Source: Tetradesmus obliquus (lineage: Eukaryota; Chlorophyta; Chlorophyceae; Sphaeropleales; Scenedesmaceae). Taken from it: a DNA stretch of 64,000 nucleotides. The notes beneath the pieces are model-generated. The model was not told the DNA's origin. It saw nothing but the letters and a program-made list of their open reading frames with translations, and made no database searches. The first letter of the stretch is position 1; each line of letters starts with the position of its first letter. The translations under genes and the position numbers were made by a program. This document shows positions 23,744 through 35,600 of the stretch, one piece after another. The DNA is taken from contig CP126193.1 of NCBI GenBank assembly GCA_030272155.1, positions 3,100,001 through 3,164,000 of the forward strand, read 5' to 3'.

Positions 23744-24231
23744 GAGGAAGAGGGGAGATGCTGCTTGATGGGGAGGGTGAGCCAGCTGAGGGTGTGCTGA
23801 GCATCAGCGAGATGCAGCTGATTGCTGATGGCCTGGCAGTGGCACCAGCCAAGATCACCATCAACCCCATCAGCAGTGCAAGCAGCAGCAGGGATAGCAG
23901 CAGCAGCAATGATACCAGCAGTGGGGCACCTGGCGGCAGTGCAGCTGGCAATTCTGACAGCAACAGCAGCAGCAGCAGCAGCAGCAGTGCTAGCGGCAGT
24001 GAGGTGACTGGTATCCGGCTGCGATATGGCACAGCGGATGTATCACTGCGGCAAAGAGCGCTGACACATGATACTCTGTTGGAGGGCTTGGTGAGGTCGT
24101 GCTGCTGCTGGTCAAAGCGTGAGAACAGTCACCATTTGACTGCGCAGCAGTGTGCAGGCATCGCTGCGTATGTGCCTGCTGGTAAGTGGGAGCAGTACGT
24201 AGCGCGCTGCAAGCATCCCCGCAGCTTGTAA
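20855..24231 (+). CDS. mTERF-like organelle nucleic-acid-binding protein
   Basis: Six exons join in phase: 20855-21369, 21688-21928, 22310-22499, 22701-22828, 23069-23275, 23467-24231, giving 681 residues. The leader (MHQLAAHRHLRATARLSHPL) looks like a mitochondrial or plastid transit peptide and is followed by Ser and Ala runs. Repeated helical units of about 30-35 residues with a Pro-containing turn follow, e.g. ALQRWPGILGS, LAASPQLLAVDAEHLVGNL, RLFLKQPSILHKSSSLLQQR and VVAFPALLNLQPEVLQKRW. These match the mTERF pattern. Members act in organelle transcription termination, splicing or DNA maintenance. The C-terminal third carries long Ala and Ser runs. The 21928 donor could instead be 21907, also in phase, and another intron may exist after about 24090, so the tail is uncertain. 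TGTAA overlaps the stop. Confidence 0.65.
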
Positions 24232-26302
24232 ACTTTTTTCCTTCCTTGTACCGTGTACATACTGGCTGTACGCTGAAGTATTTCACGGCGTTGCTGCTAG
24301 CGTGTGTTTGTCCAGGTGGTGTACCTGATACAGGAGCAGCACTCTTGTTGCGTCACATCTCCTGTATGTCAGCACTGCACTGATGTGTGCCTTGAGTTGT
24401 TGAGAATGCTGCGCTGCGGCGGCCCAGCTACCATCCACGCATGCAGCGTTGCACATGTAGAGTCCTGACTGGATGAACGAATGTACATCAATGCAGCGGC
24501 ACTGGAAGAAGTGCAGCACTGCGCTAGTCTGTATACAAGCACACTGCTGATCATGAGCATGCAACTGCAGCTGCTGCTTCAAAGTTTTGCAGTGCCTCTT
24601 GCATGCCAACTGCATGCGACCTCTCCAACGTAAGGAGGCAGTCAGAAATGGGCCACTAGCTGTGAATGTGCCATTGGCTGCACAGGATGATGTTGTGTGC
24701 AGCTGCAGCACTGCCGCAGCAAGTGGTGGCGGCTCCGTGGCACATACCTTGCAGTATGCATGCGCAAGTATGCATGCACGTTGCACTGCATAGATCTTCC
24801 ATCATAAAAAAAACAGGTATGCACTCGCAACAAGCATATGGATATCTGTACTGCCATCGCCTTTTGCTTCACAAGGCAGTGCGCTGCTGTGCCATGATGA
24901 ACATGCGCAGGCAAGGCACAGCTCTGCTGTGGCAGCAAATGCACATGCTGGACACCAGCACAGCCCGCATGGCACAGGATCCAGCACCCAGAAAGCTGGC
25001 AGGTTGTTTGAGGCAATTACGTAGGCTACAACTGTTTGTGGTTAGCTTTCACACTAGACCTATCGGTGTGCACTCCGGAGCTCGAGCCTGACGATACAAC
25101 ATATGATTCACATTGCTGCACGCTGTGGTCTCAATATTCACATAAAAAACGAACTGCTGTCACTTTCCCTGCGACATATCAAAATGGATGTTTTTGCATG
25201 GCTCCGTCACCGCAGGCGGGAAGGCGAGTCGAACGAGGCATTCCCGCCCAAAATCAACTGTGCTGCAAAGCCGTTACTTATTGCTTGTGACACGCAAATA
25301 AAAGATACCAGGGCACCAGCAGCATCAGAAGCGTGTATAATGCGTCACCAGCATTGCTATAGTCAGCAGCACCGGCTGAGCAGAACTGCATGGCTTTCAT
25401 GGGTCATGGCCAGCTGGCAGCTGCATGCACAGCTGTAGGGAGCTTCCAGCAACAATGTGTGCTTCAAGTCAAAGCTGCAGAGGCGCCCGAGCACCTCACC
25501 CCAATTGTGACATGCTGACGTGGGAGCTGTTACCACTGGCACCCAGGCTGCGCCTGCTGAACTTCCATGCCAGCTTCAGCCTATAAGTCGGCCCAACTTT
25601 GCCTCTACATCAGCCATTGCTCAGTACAGCGTCCACAAGTCTTACTTCCATGCGATTTCAATGAGTTTCTGCTTATGCTGGGGTGTATTTCCGCAAGGAC
25701 AACGCTGTTGAGCCTTGCACCCCAGCCACCACTCGCAGGCCCTACTGCCGGGCTTAAGAGTGGTGCCAGCAGCAGCTGCTGTCTCCTGGGGTGTGCCCCT
25801 CAGGCTGCAGCAGCTGCTGCTGGGTGAGCTTGCCACTTTCATCGTGACGTTTGTGCACGCAAGTGCAGCTGCATGGCTGTGGCCCGTGCCAAGCTGGCCT
25901 GATGCTGTTCAGTCTTGTGTGGCAACACACAGGGCTGCCAGCAGAGGGTTTCAGCATGTTTGGCGTGTTGGGTTTCCGCATGCAGTTCACAGTGACGAAA
26001 GGCAACATACAGCTTGCCTGCTGACATTGCATGCCACCTTACGCAATCAGTCAGTTAACACAGCTGGGCAGCATAGCATCAGCACCAGGTACATCAGGTA
26101 AGCCATGTAGCTTGGGCTTTACTTCTTGCGTGTCAGACATGCGCTGCAGGACTTCACACACCAGCATCATCAGGTTACCATGTAAGCCACAGCAGCACCA
26201 ACAGCACCAGGCCCCACTGCATACAATGGAGGACACGCTGCAGCGTCTCGACTGCCAAGCCTTCCATATGATTCAGCGTCACCGTGCAATACGGTCAGCA
26301 GC
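24232..26302. other. Intergenic between convergent mTERF-like and DUF1824 genes
   Basis: No domain or exon chain was found. One plus-strand frame from an ATG at 25184 reads MDVFAWLRHRRREGESNEAF and stays open to 25438, but nothing supports it further. Confidence 0.4.
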
Positions 26303-27315
26303 TCACAGGCTAGGCGCAGGCTTGGCCATGGCCTCGTCAAACAGGCCCAGCGGGAAGTGCCCCAGCAGCTCGCCCTGGCCCAGCTGCAGCAGCACGCCAC
26401 GGTCACGGCCCTGGTACAGCGAGATGTAGCACAGCTGTAGCACACACAGCAGCGGCGGCGGCAGTAGCGGCGGCGGCAGCAGTGCTGTCAGCCATGCTGA
26501 CACCAGGCAGACATGCGGCACCAGGCACTTGTAACACGGTGCTGGGCATTGCCCAGGGCAACTGCAGAACAAAAGCTGTTCAGATACCCTGCTGCTGATG
26601 GCCACCTTGACTGCAAGTTGATGCAGCGCTGGCGTATTCAAGGCAGTGTGTATGGCATGCTCAAGGTAACACACCAGTCATTAAGGCATGCTGCTCAAGT
26701 TGCCAGCATTGCTGTCGTGCACGCATGCTATTCAAGGTGTTGCGTACAAAACAAAGGCGGGCGTGCTGCAGGGCTGCTAATGGTGCGGCAAGACACTGCA
26801 CCTGCGTCCGCGAGTTGTACTTGAGGTAGACGGCTCCCTGCACGGCTGCTATGCTGGCTGCACCTTGCACCTGCACAGCAGCAGCAGCAGCAGCAGCAGC
26901 CAAGCCTCAACACGTGCGGCAGTACAAACCAGCCTCAGAACAATCTAACTTAGCTTTGAAAGCAAGCATGCCAGCAGCAGCTGCTGCTGCAACAGCTGCC
27001 GCCATCGCCTTGCAGGACACCATTCATTGCTTCCTGGCCCCACCCCAACCCCCTCACATGCTGGCAGGCTCATTGGTCAGAGAGAAAACAGACAGAAAAC
27101 ACAACTTGGTCAAAGCATGGATGGAGCATTGGGAGGTTCTGCAAACTCACCCTGTTCTCAGGCTGCAGATAAGGCAGCCCCAGCGCCTCGCACAAGCTGC
27201 TGCTGCTGCTGCTGCCATCACCTTGCAGGAAACCACAGATTGCTTCCTCCCCGAACCCCAGCCCCACTCACCCTGTTCTCAGGCTGCAGGTAGGGCAGCC
27301 CCAGCACTCGCACAA

Positions 27316-27361
<46 letters not shown>

Positions 27362-28204
27362 TCGCTTCACACGGAACCAACCATTGCTTCCTCTCCCCAC
27401 CACCACCACTCACCCTGTTCTCGGGCTGCAGGTAGGGCAGCCCCAGCGCCTCGCACCAGTCGCGCAGCGCACGCACGCCCAGCCTGCTGTCACTGGCCAC
27501 CACGCCCATCAGCACATCAGGCGGCGGCTCGCAGGCCCAGGCCTCCTCTACACAGGGCTGGCTGTACACCAGCTGCGGGGCAGGGGCGTGCGGGTGACAA
27601 TCATGATGTGTGAGAAGGGCACTGGCAGGGGTGTGCGGCGCAGTGAGTTTGAGAGGTGTGTGTCACAGCCGTAAGCCGGATACGTGCGATGTGACAAGGA
27701 TGCCAAAGAATAGGTTGCCGCAGATTTGCCAAGCGGTGTTTGGGGTTGCTGGCAGGCAGGTCCTGGGGCCGCCCAATGTGTGTACTCTCAGGGCTGTCTG
27801 CTCCTGCTTCCTTCAAGCTACAGCATCAAGCACCATGGATGCTAAGCTGACTGCGCGTTGTCTGTTGCAAGGCCCTGCTGCTGGCGGGCGCTGCATGCTG
27901 CTGCTTGAGCGCAGCTATATGGCCATGCTGCGTGTGCTGCTGCTGCTCTCAACAGGCAGTGGATCTGACAAGCTGACAGCTGCTACACCTACTTCACTGA
28001 AACACATAACAGACATAACAGAAAGCCCCTTACCCAACCACTACGGCAGCAGTCCCAACTCACCATTAGTGCATCCCTCAGCTGTGCTCTGCCGCTGGCA
28101 CTGCCCAGGTACTGCTGCGCTGTCCCTTTGATCTCCATGCGGGTGAACTCCTTTAGCAACTTCCAGGCGACTAGTACCTCTGGCGGAGTTGCTGCTGCTA
28201 CGGC

Positions 28205-28237
<33 letters not shown>

Positions 28238-28627
28238 TGCTCCTGCTGGTGTGGAAGCTCCTACATCAGGCAGCACGATTGCACAACACGTCGCAGGTCA
28301 GATGGTGACATCTGATGGTGCTGAGTGATGGTGCAATCTGCTACACCGCCATGACTGAGCAGGTGTGTTCTGTCACATATTGTGTAGTTGTTCCGTCAAG
28401 CTGTGGCAAGCGTGCCTGTGCAGGCTGCATGCTCTGCAACCCTCACCAGCAGTAGGCGCGCCTGCTCCACTGCTGCTGTTGCTGCTGCACTGCCAGGTTG
28501 TCTTGCGCATTCTCCGCGCCATGCACACAGAACTACGAGCTGATAGATGTACACGACTGGGCGGTGTTTGCAATTGCAGTGAAGCTGTTTGAGCCCTGCT
28601 CGGGCACCTGCATCGTAGTTGCTGCAT
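26303..28627 (-). CDS. DUF1824-family plastid protein
   Basis: Five exons join in phase: 28627-28447, 28260-28064, 27572-27414, 26870-26802, 26434-26303, giving 245 residues. The N-terminus (MQQLRCRCPSRAQTASLQLQ and onward, rich in Arg and Ser, poor in acids) suits a chloroplast transit peptide. After a Pro/Ala linker comes the domain: a helical start (WKLLKEFTRMEIKG), a middle section, then GAVYLKYNSRTQLCYISLYQ, GRDRGVLLQLGQ and GHFPLGLFDE. The VY-(I/L)-K-(F/Y)-N-(S/T) strand, the YxGxxRGVL strand and the GHxPLxLF end are the DUF1824 signature of cyanobacteria and plastid-bearing eukaryotes. No biochemical function is established for the family to my knowledge. The intron after exon 3 holds copies of that exon's end and donor. 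Confidence 0.72.
26985..27440 (-). repeat. Tandem array of exon-3 end plus 5' splice site in the DUF1824 gene
   Basis: The exon-3 end (encoding CEALGLPYLQPENR) with its GTGAGT donor occurs at the true junction (27414/27413) and in intronic copies whose exon-end equivalents are 27272 and 27151. Each copy is followed by a CAG run and a TGGTTTCC/GATTGC-type spacer. A fourth, degenerate unit at about 26990-27070 keeps only the spacer part. Units are about 120-142 nt. Confidence 0.9.
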
Positions 28628-29366
28628 GTTGCTACGGATTTGCGAGTGGCAGCAAGCCGGTGGTGCGAGTTTACTCAATCGTAAGCAATGAACCCGGTTA
28701 CAACGTTGAGGAGGTGAGCACCGCTTGCTTCAAGCAACAAGGTTGCCTACGTACCCTCGCATCTCTCTTATCTGTCATGACATGCTGATCAGTCATCTGT
28801 CACAAGAAAGAGACAGCAACGGCACGTACGTGCCTGCTCGCTGGACTTAAAAAGAGATCACTTGCAGCAAGTGTATGCAGGGTCATGCACTTACAGTCTA
28901 CAGCACAGGCTGCTGCTGAGGTGGCCACGCTGACACACCGTGTGCCACAGTGTCCAGGCTGGACAAAACATTCACAATCACATGCAGCCCAAGACTTGTG
29001 GGTTCAAGTGTGCAACATGCAATATAACAGGAAAACGATACATGAAACAATACATGAAGTGTGCAGGTGAGATCTGTTGTGACACAGTCAACGCCACAAG
29101 GGTGGTCAAGGAAAAATGTACTACTCTGTTCTGCCACTGGCTAGTGGCTGGGCAACTTGCTGCTGATTGACAGCACATGGCTGTCTGTGCTGCTTTCAGC
29201 AGCTCAAGTATCGAATCCAAAACATAATCAGCACTGTAGTGCTCACTGCAGTAACGTCAGTGTCTGCAGCTCTGGTGAGGTGCTGCATCCAAGCTCTACT
29301 AATAGAATTGTGATTTCCAAGTGCACCAAGCCTCCCTTGCAGAGTTGCACACTCCACTGATTTGCA
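28628..29366. other. Intergenic, 3' of the secreted gene and 5' of the DUF1824 gene
   Basis: Both flanking genes are on the minus strand. No additional gene seen. TGTAA-like sites occur on the minus strand (e.g. near 28890). Confidence 0.4.
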
Positions 29367-30109
29367 TTAGGAGTTGTCAGTACTGCCTGCTACGGCAGTC
29401 GCCTCCTCACCCGCGCCAGCAGCCTGCACAGTCGCCGCCGCTGCTGCTGCCGTCTGAGCAGCAGCCTGCAGCTGCTTCATGTCATAGTAGGATCCAGCAG
29501 GCAGCTTTCCTGTCTTCTGCACAATCGGCACATCAAGCAGCACCTCGATCAGGTTCTTGGTCTGCCCATGCCATCCTTGCGGGCAGATTATGCACGAGGC
29601 GTTTGCAGGCATGGGAGGGGTCTGGTCCTTGGGAATGAGGGAGGCAGGGTTCCAAGGCTGCAAGCCGCTGGTGGTGTTGTGGCAGTGCCAGCCCAGGAGT
29701 CCCACGTGGCAGAAGGTCTCCGGCAGCTCGGGGAGGTTTAGGGCTTTCCACACGCCGCGGATGTCGACCACGTTGGCAAAGGGGGTCAGGTCGTCGTAGG
29801 TGATGATGGGGCGGGCGGCGCCCCACACGCCTGCAAGAAGCAATGCAGCATAAAGAAAGTGTCAATTCATTGAGTCATGTTGATGATGCAGTGTTTCATT
29901 TGTTTTTGTTGTCATAATGCTGGTGCTTGGTGGCAGGCTTCGCTCAGCAAAGGGGCGGATGGGAGCAACTTTGTCCTGCAGTGCATCACCTGGCGAGCAG
30001 GATCCTGAGCAGAGGTGACATGTGCAGCAAGAAGTAGAGCATGCAGTAGCTCACCATGCGCAGCCAGCGCTACTGCCAACAGCGCTGCCAGCATGTGCTT
30101 GAGCGCCAT
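29367..30109 (-). CDS. Secreted 172-residue protein, family unknown
   Basis: Two exons join in phase: 30109-30055 (signal peptide MALKHMLAALLAVALAAHG) and 29830-29367. The mature part begins VWGAARPIITYDDLTPFANV and has four cysteines in the pattern TFCHVGLLGWHCHNTTSG and NASCIICPQGWHGQ. Both segments include an N-glycosylation sequon (NTT, NAS). The tail is an Ala/Thr/Gly-rich stretch ending STDNS. A good TATA box sits 111 nt before the ATG. It is divergent from another secreted-protein gene starting at 30600. I do not recognise the family; the disulfide-rich core suggests an extracellular or wall protein. Confidence 0.7.
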
Positions 30110-30599
30110 AGCTGAGCTCCTGCTGCAGCTGCAGCTGCTGTGTGCTTTGTCAGGGTTGGCCTGGTGGCACAGAGTCACGAGGGCACGTCACTGCGTAAAT
30201 AAATGATCGGTTTGGCGCTCTTTTATATTTAAGGCCTACTTTTCCTGCCACAACAGGCGTCCGAGTGTAAAAGCATAAAGCCAAGGCCACTGTGCTGCGC
30301 ACCTTGAAAGCGCGAAAACTTCGAGGCCACCGCAATACTGCTGTAGATGATTTACCTTTTTATTAGCTGAACTCAAATAAGTGAGATCAAGTGTGGTAGG
30401 ATGAGAAGTCCGACAACATCTGCCGTGTATCCAGCCGAGGGGTGCTTTCTTCTTGCGACACGTGTGCTTGAGTACACGGAGCACTGACAAACGAACGATC
30501 GCAGCACAAACTATCAGAGCGAACACACAGCTGTGTGAAGCAACAGCAACAATTTTCCCGCTAGCTTTGCGCGCCATCGAGTTATCAGCAACCTCAGGC
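30110..30599. promoter_or_regulatory. Divergent promoter region of two secreted-protein genes
   Basis: The 490 nt between the two ATGs is less GC-rich than its surroundings and contains the minus-strand TATA box above. No equally clear TATA box was found for the plus-strand gene. Confidence 0.5.
30220..30227 (-). promoter_or_regulatory. TATA box of the 29367-30109 gene
   Basis: The minus strand reads TTAAATATAAAAGAGCG here, 111 nt upstream of the start codon. Confidence 0.6.
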
Positions 30600-32691
30600 A
30601 TGCGGCAGGCGCTGCTGCTGGCCATTCTGCTTGGAGCTCCGCAGGTAAGACGTTTTCGATACTGATAAATTATTTGGTCGCAGTGGTACAGGCGGCAGCC
30701 GCACCAGGACGCATGCAGCAGCAGCAGCACAAGCAGCAGCTCCTGGATGTGTACTGCCTCAACCACAAACACAGCAGCAGCAACGGCAGCAGCAGCAACA
30801 TCTGCACCTCCAACGGCATTTGAAAAGGAAGCAGATCTGCAGCTGCGGGTGCAGGGGCTTGAGTAATGCAAACCTGATGCTGCCCTGCAGGCATGGCTGG
30901 CAGCAGCGCAGGGCATCACCAAGCCGATTGGTGTCGGCAACACAGGTGCGCTGACAACCTGCACATCCCCATGTTGCATGCTTGCAATTGTACATTGCGC
31001 GATTAATATGCACCTCTAGATGCATCAAGCTCGATTGTGCGAGGACCAGATGTTTTTATGGCGGCTGCATGCAGGCCCTGGGCTGTGGAAGCCAGACATC
31101 CAGTTCCCCATCCCTGAGAAGACAGAAGCAGTCATCACCATGGAGCCATACACCTACTACAAGCCCGCCATGGAGTTCCACACAAAAGGTCAGCATCAGC
31201 ATCATCATCAGCAGCAGCAGCAGCAGCGAGAAGCGGGAGCAGCAGCAGCCGCGGCAGCAGCAGCAGCAGCAACGCCTGGCCACTGCCACTGCGGCAGCAG
31301 CACCAGCACCAGCACCAACACCAGCACCAGCACCAGCACCAGCACCAGCACCAGCACCAGCACCAACACCAGCACCAGCACCAGCACCAGCACCAGAACC
31401 AGCAGCAGCAGCAGCAGGAGCAGAAGCAGTGCCAGCAGCAACGCACGGGAGGAGCAGCAGCACCACATGGGAGGAGCAGCAGCAGAAGAAGCAGAGAGTG
31501 TTAGCAGCTGCTGGCTGCACAAAGCCAACACATAGGTTGCGTGCCAGCGCACACGAGAGGCACAGGATGCATCACAGTGCACGCGCAACAGCCAGCGGAC
31601 TCATGCGCCAAAGTGCCAGTCAAATGCTGAATTCATGTCAAAGAGCAGCAATGCCTGGCCACTGCCACTGCAGCAGCAGCAGCAGCAGCGGCGGCAGCGG
31701 CAGCAAGCGTTTGCTGACATAGCTGTGCCCTGCCGCTGCGCCTTACTTGCAGGTTTCTGCATTCCTCGCCAGGCGTGGCAGCTGCAGGGGGCCTATGCGG
31801 TGGAGTGCCCAGCAAACACATACCTGCAGACATACTTCAACGGCAAGCAAGTCTGGTGAGTGCAGCCCACAGCAGCACAGCCAGAGCATGCACCAAGGGT
31901 GTCACCAGCAGGGTGGCGGCAGCAGCAGCAGCAGCAGTGCAAGTACCGCACATACTGAATCAATGACCTGGTGATGTGTCCTGCTTTACACTTCTTAGCT
32001 GTGCATGCCACACTCGGTGGCACGCAACGCACAGTTGAAACTCAAGCCTGGCAAAACGACTGTACAGCACGTGCGTGGATAAATGCACAGCAGCGTCGCT
32101 GCTTGCAGCCGGGTGAAACCAGCATCTGAACTGCATCTTGTTGTTTTCTGCTCTGCTGTGCGCAGTGCTGCAACGCGCTGCACGGGTCCCTTTGGTATGG
32201 ACAAGGGCGCAAAGACAGCCATCCCACAGCAGAAGACCAACGCCATGGCAAACTTCATTGTAGATGCAATGGAGGAAGCCCCTGCAACATACTGGGGCGG
32301 CGATGCTGGCACAGTCTGCAACACAGTGCTGCTAAAACCCATCATGACGTGTGGTGAGGGCTGCATGATCGATAACAGGTTGTACGGAGATTGGTGTCTG
32401 TGCCCCGACGGCGTCATGCCCTGCCCTTACAACAGCTTCAACACCGGCTACCAGTGGTGTCAATGCGAGCAGCTGGGCCCTCCGTACGGCCTGTGCGTGG
32501 CGGATTCGTACTACTGCGGCTACTACTGCCAGTACGCGCCGAGCTGGATCTTCACTGCGATCGCAAAGGGTGCGATGCTGTGCCCGATTGATCCAGTGAT
32601 CATAGATCCATACAAGCCAGATGCGATCTTCCCAGGATGGGAGTATAACACAAATGGAGGAGGTCTGGTGGGATATTCTGGCAAGCGTTAA
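30600..32691 (+). CDS. Secreted cysteine-rich protein, family unknown
   Basis: Five exons join in phase: 30600-30644, 30891-30945, 31075-31188, 31753-31855, 32166-32691, giving 280 residues. The first two exons supply a signal peptide (MRQALLLAILLGAPQAWLAA). A non-Cys section with PGLWKPDIQFPIPEK follows. The C-terminal half is Cys-, Tyr- and Gly-rich, with closely spaced cysteines in MTCGEGCM, GDWCLCPDGVMPCP, GYQWCQCEQ and DSYYCGYYCQYAP. The regular W-C-x-C units suggest a disulfide-bonded extracellular module. No known domain is recognised, and a wall or matrix role is only inference. Intron 3 (564 nt) contains a (CACCAG)n tract and a duplicated sequence around TGGCCACTGCCACTGC (31276 and 31655). 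Confidence 0.72.
31300..31400. repeat. (CACCAG)n minisatellite in an intron
   Basis: About 16 units of CACCAG or CACCAA in a row inside intron 3 of the Cys-rich gene, flanked by CAG runs. Confidence 0.9.
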
Positions 32692-35600
32692 AGGCGGCAG
32701 CAGCGTGGACCCTCTGTCCAAGGTTGTCAGCAGCTGCCTATTAAAGTATGTGCGCAGGACCCAGCCGATGTGTATCAACACGTGTACACTGTGCTGTGTT
32801 ACGACAGTGTGCTGACAGGTGAAAGGTGGTCAGGCAGGGGATGTTGGTGTTCTTGCCGCATGTAGAGCTTGTACAGTGTGCGTCAGCCAGCACTCTGCTC
32901 ATCACATCTGAGCTCAGAGAATCGGATGAGCTGTGTGTTAACATGGAGTTTTCAGAGTTTTGTGTGTGCATCTATGCCAGCTGTGTGCAAGTGTGCTGGC
33001 TAACAGCTGACTGAATTAGTTGTGGCAACAGCAATGCATGCAACGCCAGCCGCCTGACGGGTGGAGGAATTTTGAGTAGGGTTATCTTGAAGATGGGTTG
33101 GTTGGTCGCTGCCAGCTGGCAGTGCCAGCTTGTTTCGGCAGGCGCAGCAGCCTGCTGTTGCACGATACGTGGACTTGGCATTTTGGCGAACGTTCCGAAC
33201 GCGTTCGGAACGCACGATACGTTACGCTTAGTGGCGAACGCTGCTTGGGAACGCCAGCTTTGCCTCTGCGTCATCTGCAAACCCCCAGACCCTTAAATAA
33301 ACTATCTATGTACATAAGTAATAACATTATCTATCCACTAAGGTCCCAGGACGTCGCAATTTTGAAACAGTTCAAGTGCCGGTGTTCGGGGTTCTTATCC
33401 GGCACACCAAGTGGGTGGATTCGCGGCATGCAGAAGGTCACCAACTGCAAAGTCGCTAATTTATAAGTCTCAAATCTATGTGTGATTTACAGTAACTTAC
33501 TATACATGATATGGCTGTGAGTATGCGTGTATTGAGTGCGGGATCAATAAGCTAACAGCAGCAAAACGCGCCAAAGTCAGCAATCGTTCCGAACGCGTTT
33601 CTGCCTCTCGGCCTAAAAAGTCCGAACGTTCGGAACGCGTTCGGAACGCACGATACGAAACGCGAACGAAACGTTGCGTGCAACCCTGCTGGCAGCAGGG
33701 GTGTGATGTTCAGGGTTTCGTCGTGGCTTTAGGTGGCTACCGAGCTTTGGTGAGTCGCAGTACACCCTCTGTGTACCTCTCACTTCAAAGCTACAGCTGT
33801 GTGGAAGAACCGGCTGGAACCACAAAACATCATAACATGTCATTACTCACATTGTGTAATCAACACACCCCCAAAACTTGACCGGCACTGCTGCGCCGCT
33901 GCAAGGGTCAACATACATAAGTCCCAACAATCTTAAGTGGCCACAGCAGTTACCCAGCATACCATTTGCAGCCTGCAGCGATCAATTGGCAGCCAGTGCT
34001 GCAGATCATCGCAGCATGGTGAGAAACAGCAAGTCAAATGCCGCAGCAGTCATGCAGGTCTGGGGCAGCACTGGCAATGCCCACATCATGCGGTCTGCAG
34101 TCACGACTGAGCAGTCCAAGCAGATTGATTTGAAACCCATGCCAGGTGGCTGACAGACAGCTCTGTATGCAAACAACCATTCACCTGAAAGTCTAGCATG
34201 CGGCCAGCCTCTGCAGCACTGGTTGCCAGGCGTCGACAGCACTGCGGTGTCAGACACAGACAGAGACACCCTTGACCCAGCATCCGTGGCAGCCACATTC
34301 ATCCGCATCGTGTGCGCAATGATGTGCAACATGTCCATGTCCGTGTCACGCAATCCAGCCTGCCAAACCACCAAGTCGTAGATGGCACCCACAGACCCGC
34401 CTGGCAGGGGATCTGCTGCTTGCCGCCCCCAGCCAATTCACCAGGGCTGCACCATGACTGATGAGTCGAAGTGCACCTGATGCACCTGTAAAAGCGCAGT
34501 GCAGTACCAGCGTGCACGCCCAACATAGCAGGACTGCCCAAGTTTGCAGCTTGTGGCGGCTCTTCTGCTCCTGTCAATAGAAGTGCACCACTTTGTTGGA
34601 ACCAGTCAGACCAAGAAAAAGTAAAAGCAGGACACGCCAGGAAACACAGCGCCGAGGTAGCGCAGCCCTCAGTGCAACTGTTGTGTGCTCTCCTCTATCT
34701 GCATGATACACACACATGAAGTACATATCCCAGCACACACTCATAACCCTATATGCTGTACTCGCACACACACTCACACACGCACGTAATTGCTGATTGA
34801 TTATCACTACAGCCATGCAAGCGCATGGCTGGAGGGGACGGCGGACCTGCAGCAGGCGCACCGTGCTGAGCATACACGTATGCCCGCACATAGGCTGACC
34901 CCCTTGGTGCGAATGAAAGACCACACTTGCGAGTGAAGCGCCCAGGCAATACCTTTGGGCACTCTGCCAATCTCACCCATGCTGCTGCTGCTGCTGCTGC
35001 ATTGCAGCAGTTGCTCTTTATGTAACATATGAGATGTACTGAACACCATGAGAGGCCACTCTCTTTGTCTTCGCCACACAAGAAACCCCGCCAGTGTTGC
35101 ACACGTATGCCACGGCCAGGCGCACACTCAGCATGCATGACAAGCTGCGTTTGCAGCGCGGCAAGCTGCGCACACCCTTCAAAACAACCTTCCCATGGCC
35201 TTCCAAAACACTGAGTCAAATCGTCCTACATAGACAGCCAAGCCTTTGTTGCCTATATTGCGGACAACAAAAGCATCCATACATGCATAGGCATGCATGC
35301 ACGCATGGCACTGAGACAAGTACATTGTGACAGTGCCGGCACTCCACCTTGAAACAGCTGTGGCAGTGCAGAACCGACAGACAGCAAGAGTCGTATGCTT
35401 GCTACTGCGATTGCCAGCACCAAGGGGAAAGAACGTGCGCTGCCTGGTTTACAAAAAAGAATACAAGCACAAGCTGCAGGATATTTTGCGTATGGTACGC
35501 ACACAGCACTGCACTGGCAGAAGAAGTCAACCTATGCACACACACTGACAAGCTGCTGCTGTCGTAGATGAAAAAGCATGTCCCAACTTCCTCTCAACTG

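Noticed and set aside
31056-31588. Long frames over the (CACCAG)n tract on both strands
   Set aside because: Hexanucleotide repeats are open in every frame; the tract lies in an intron bounded by in-phase exons.
33191-33657. CRISPR-like direct repeats
   Set aside because: Only two to three palindromic copies, irregular spacing, eukaryotic context.
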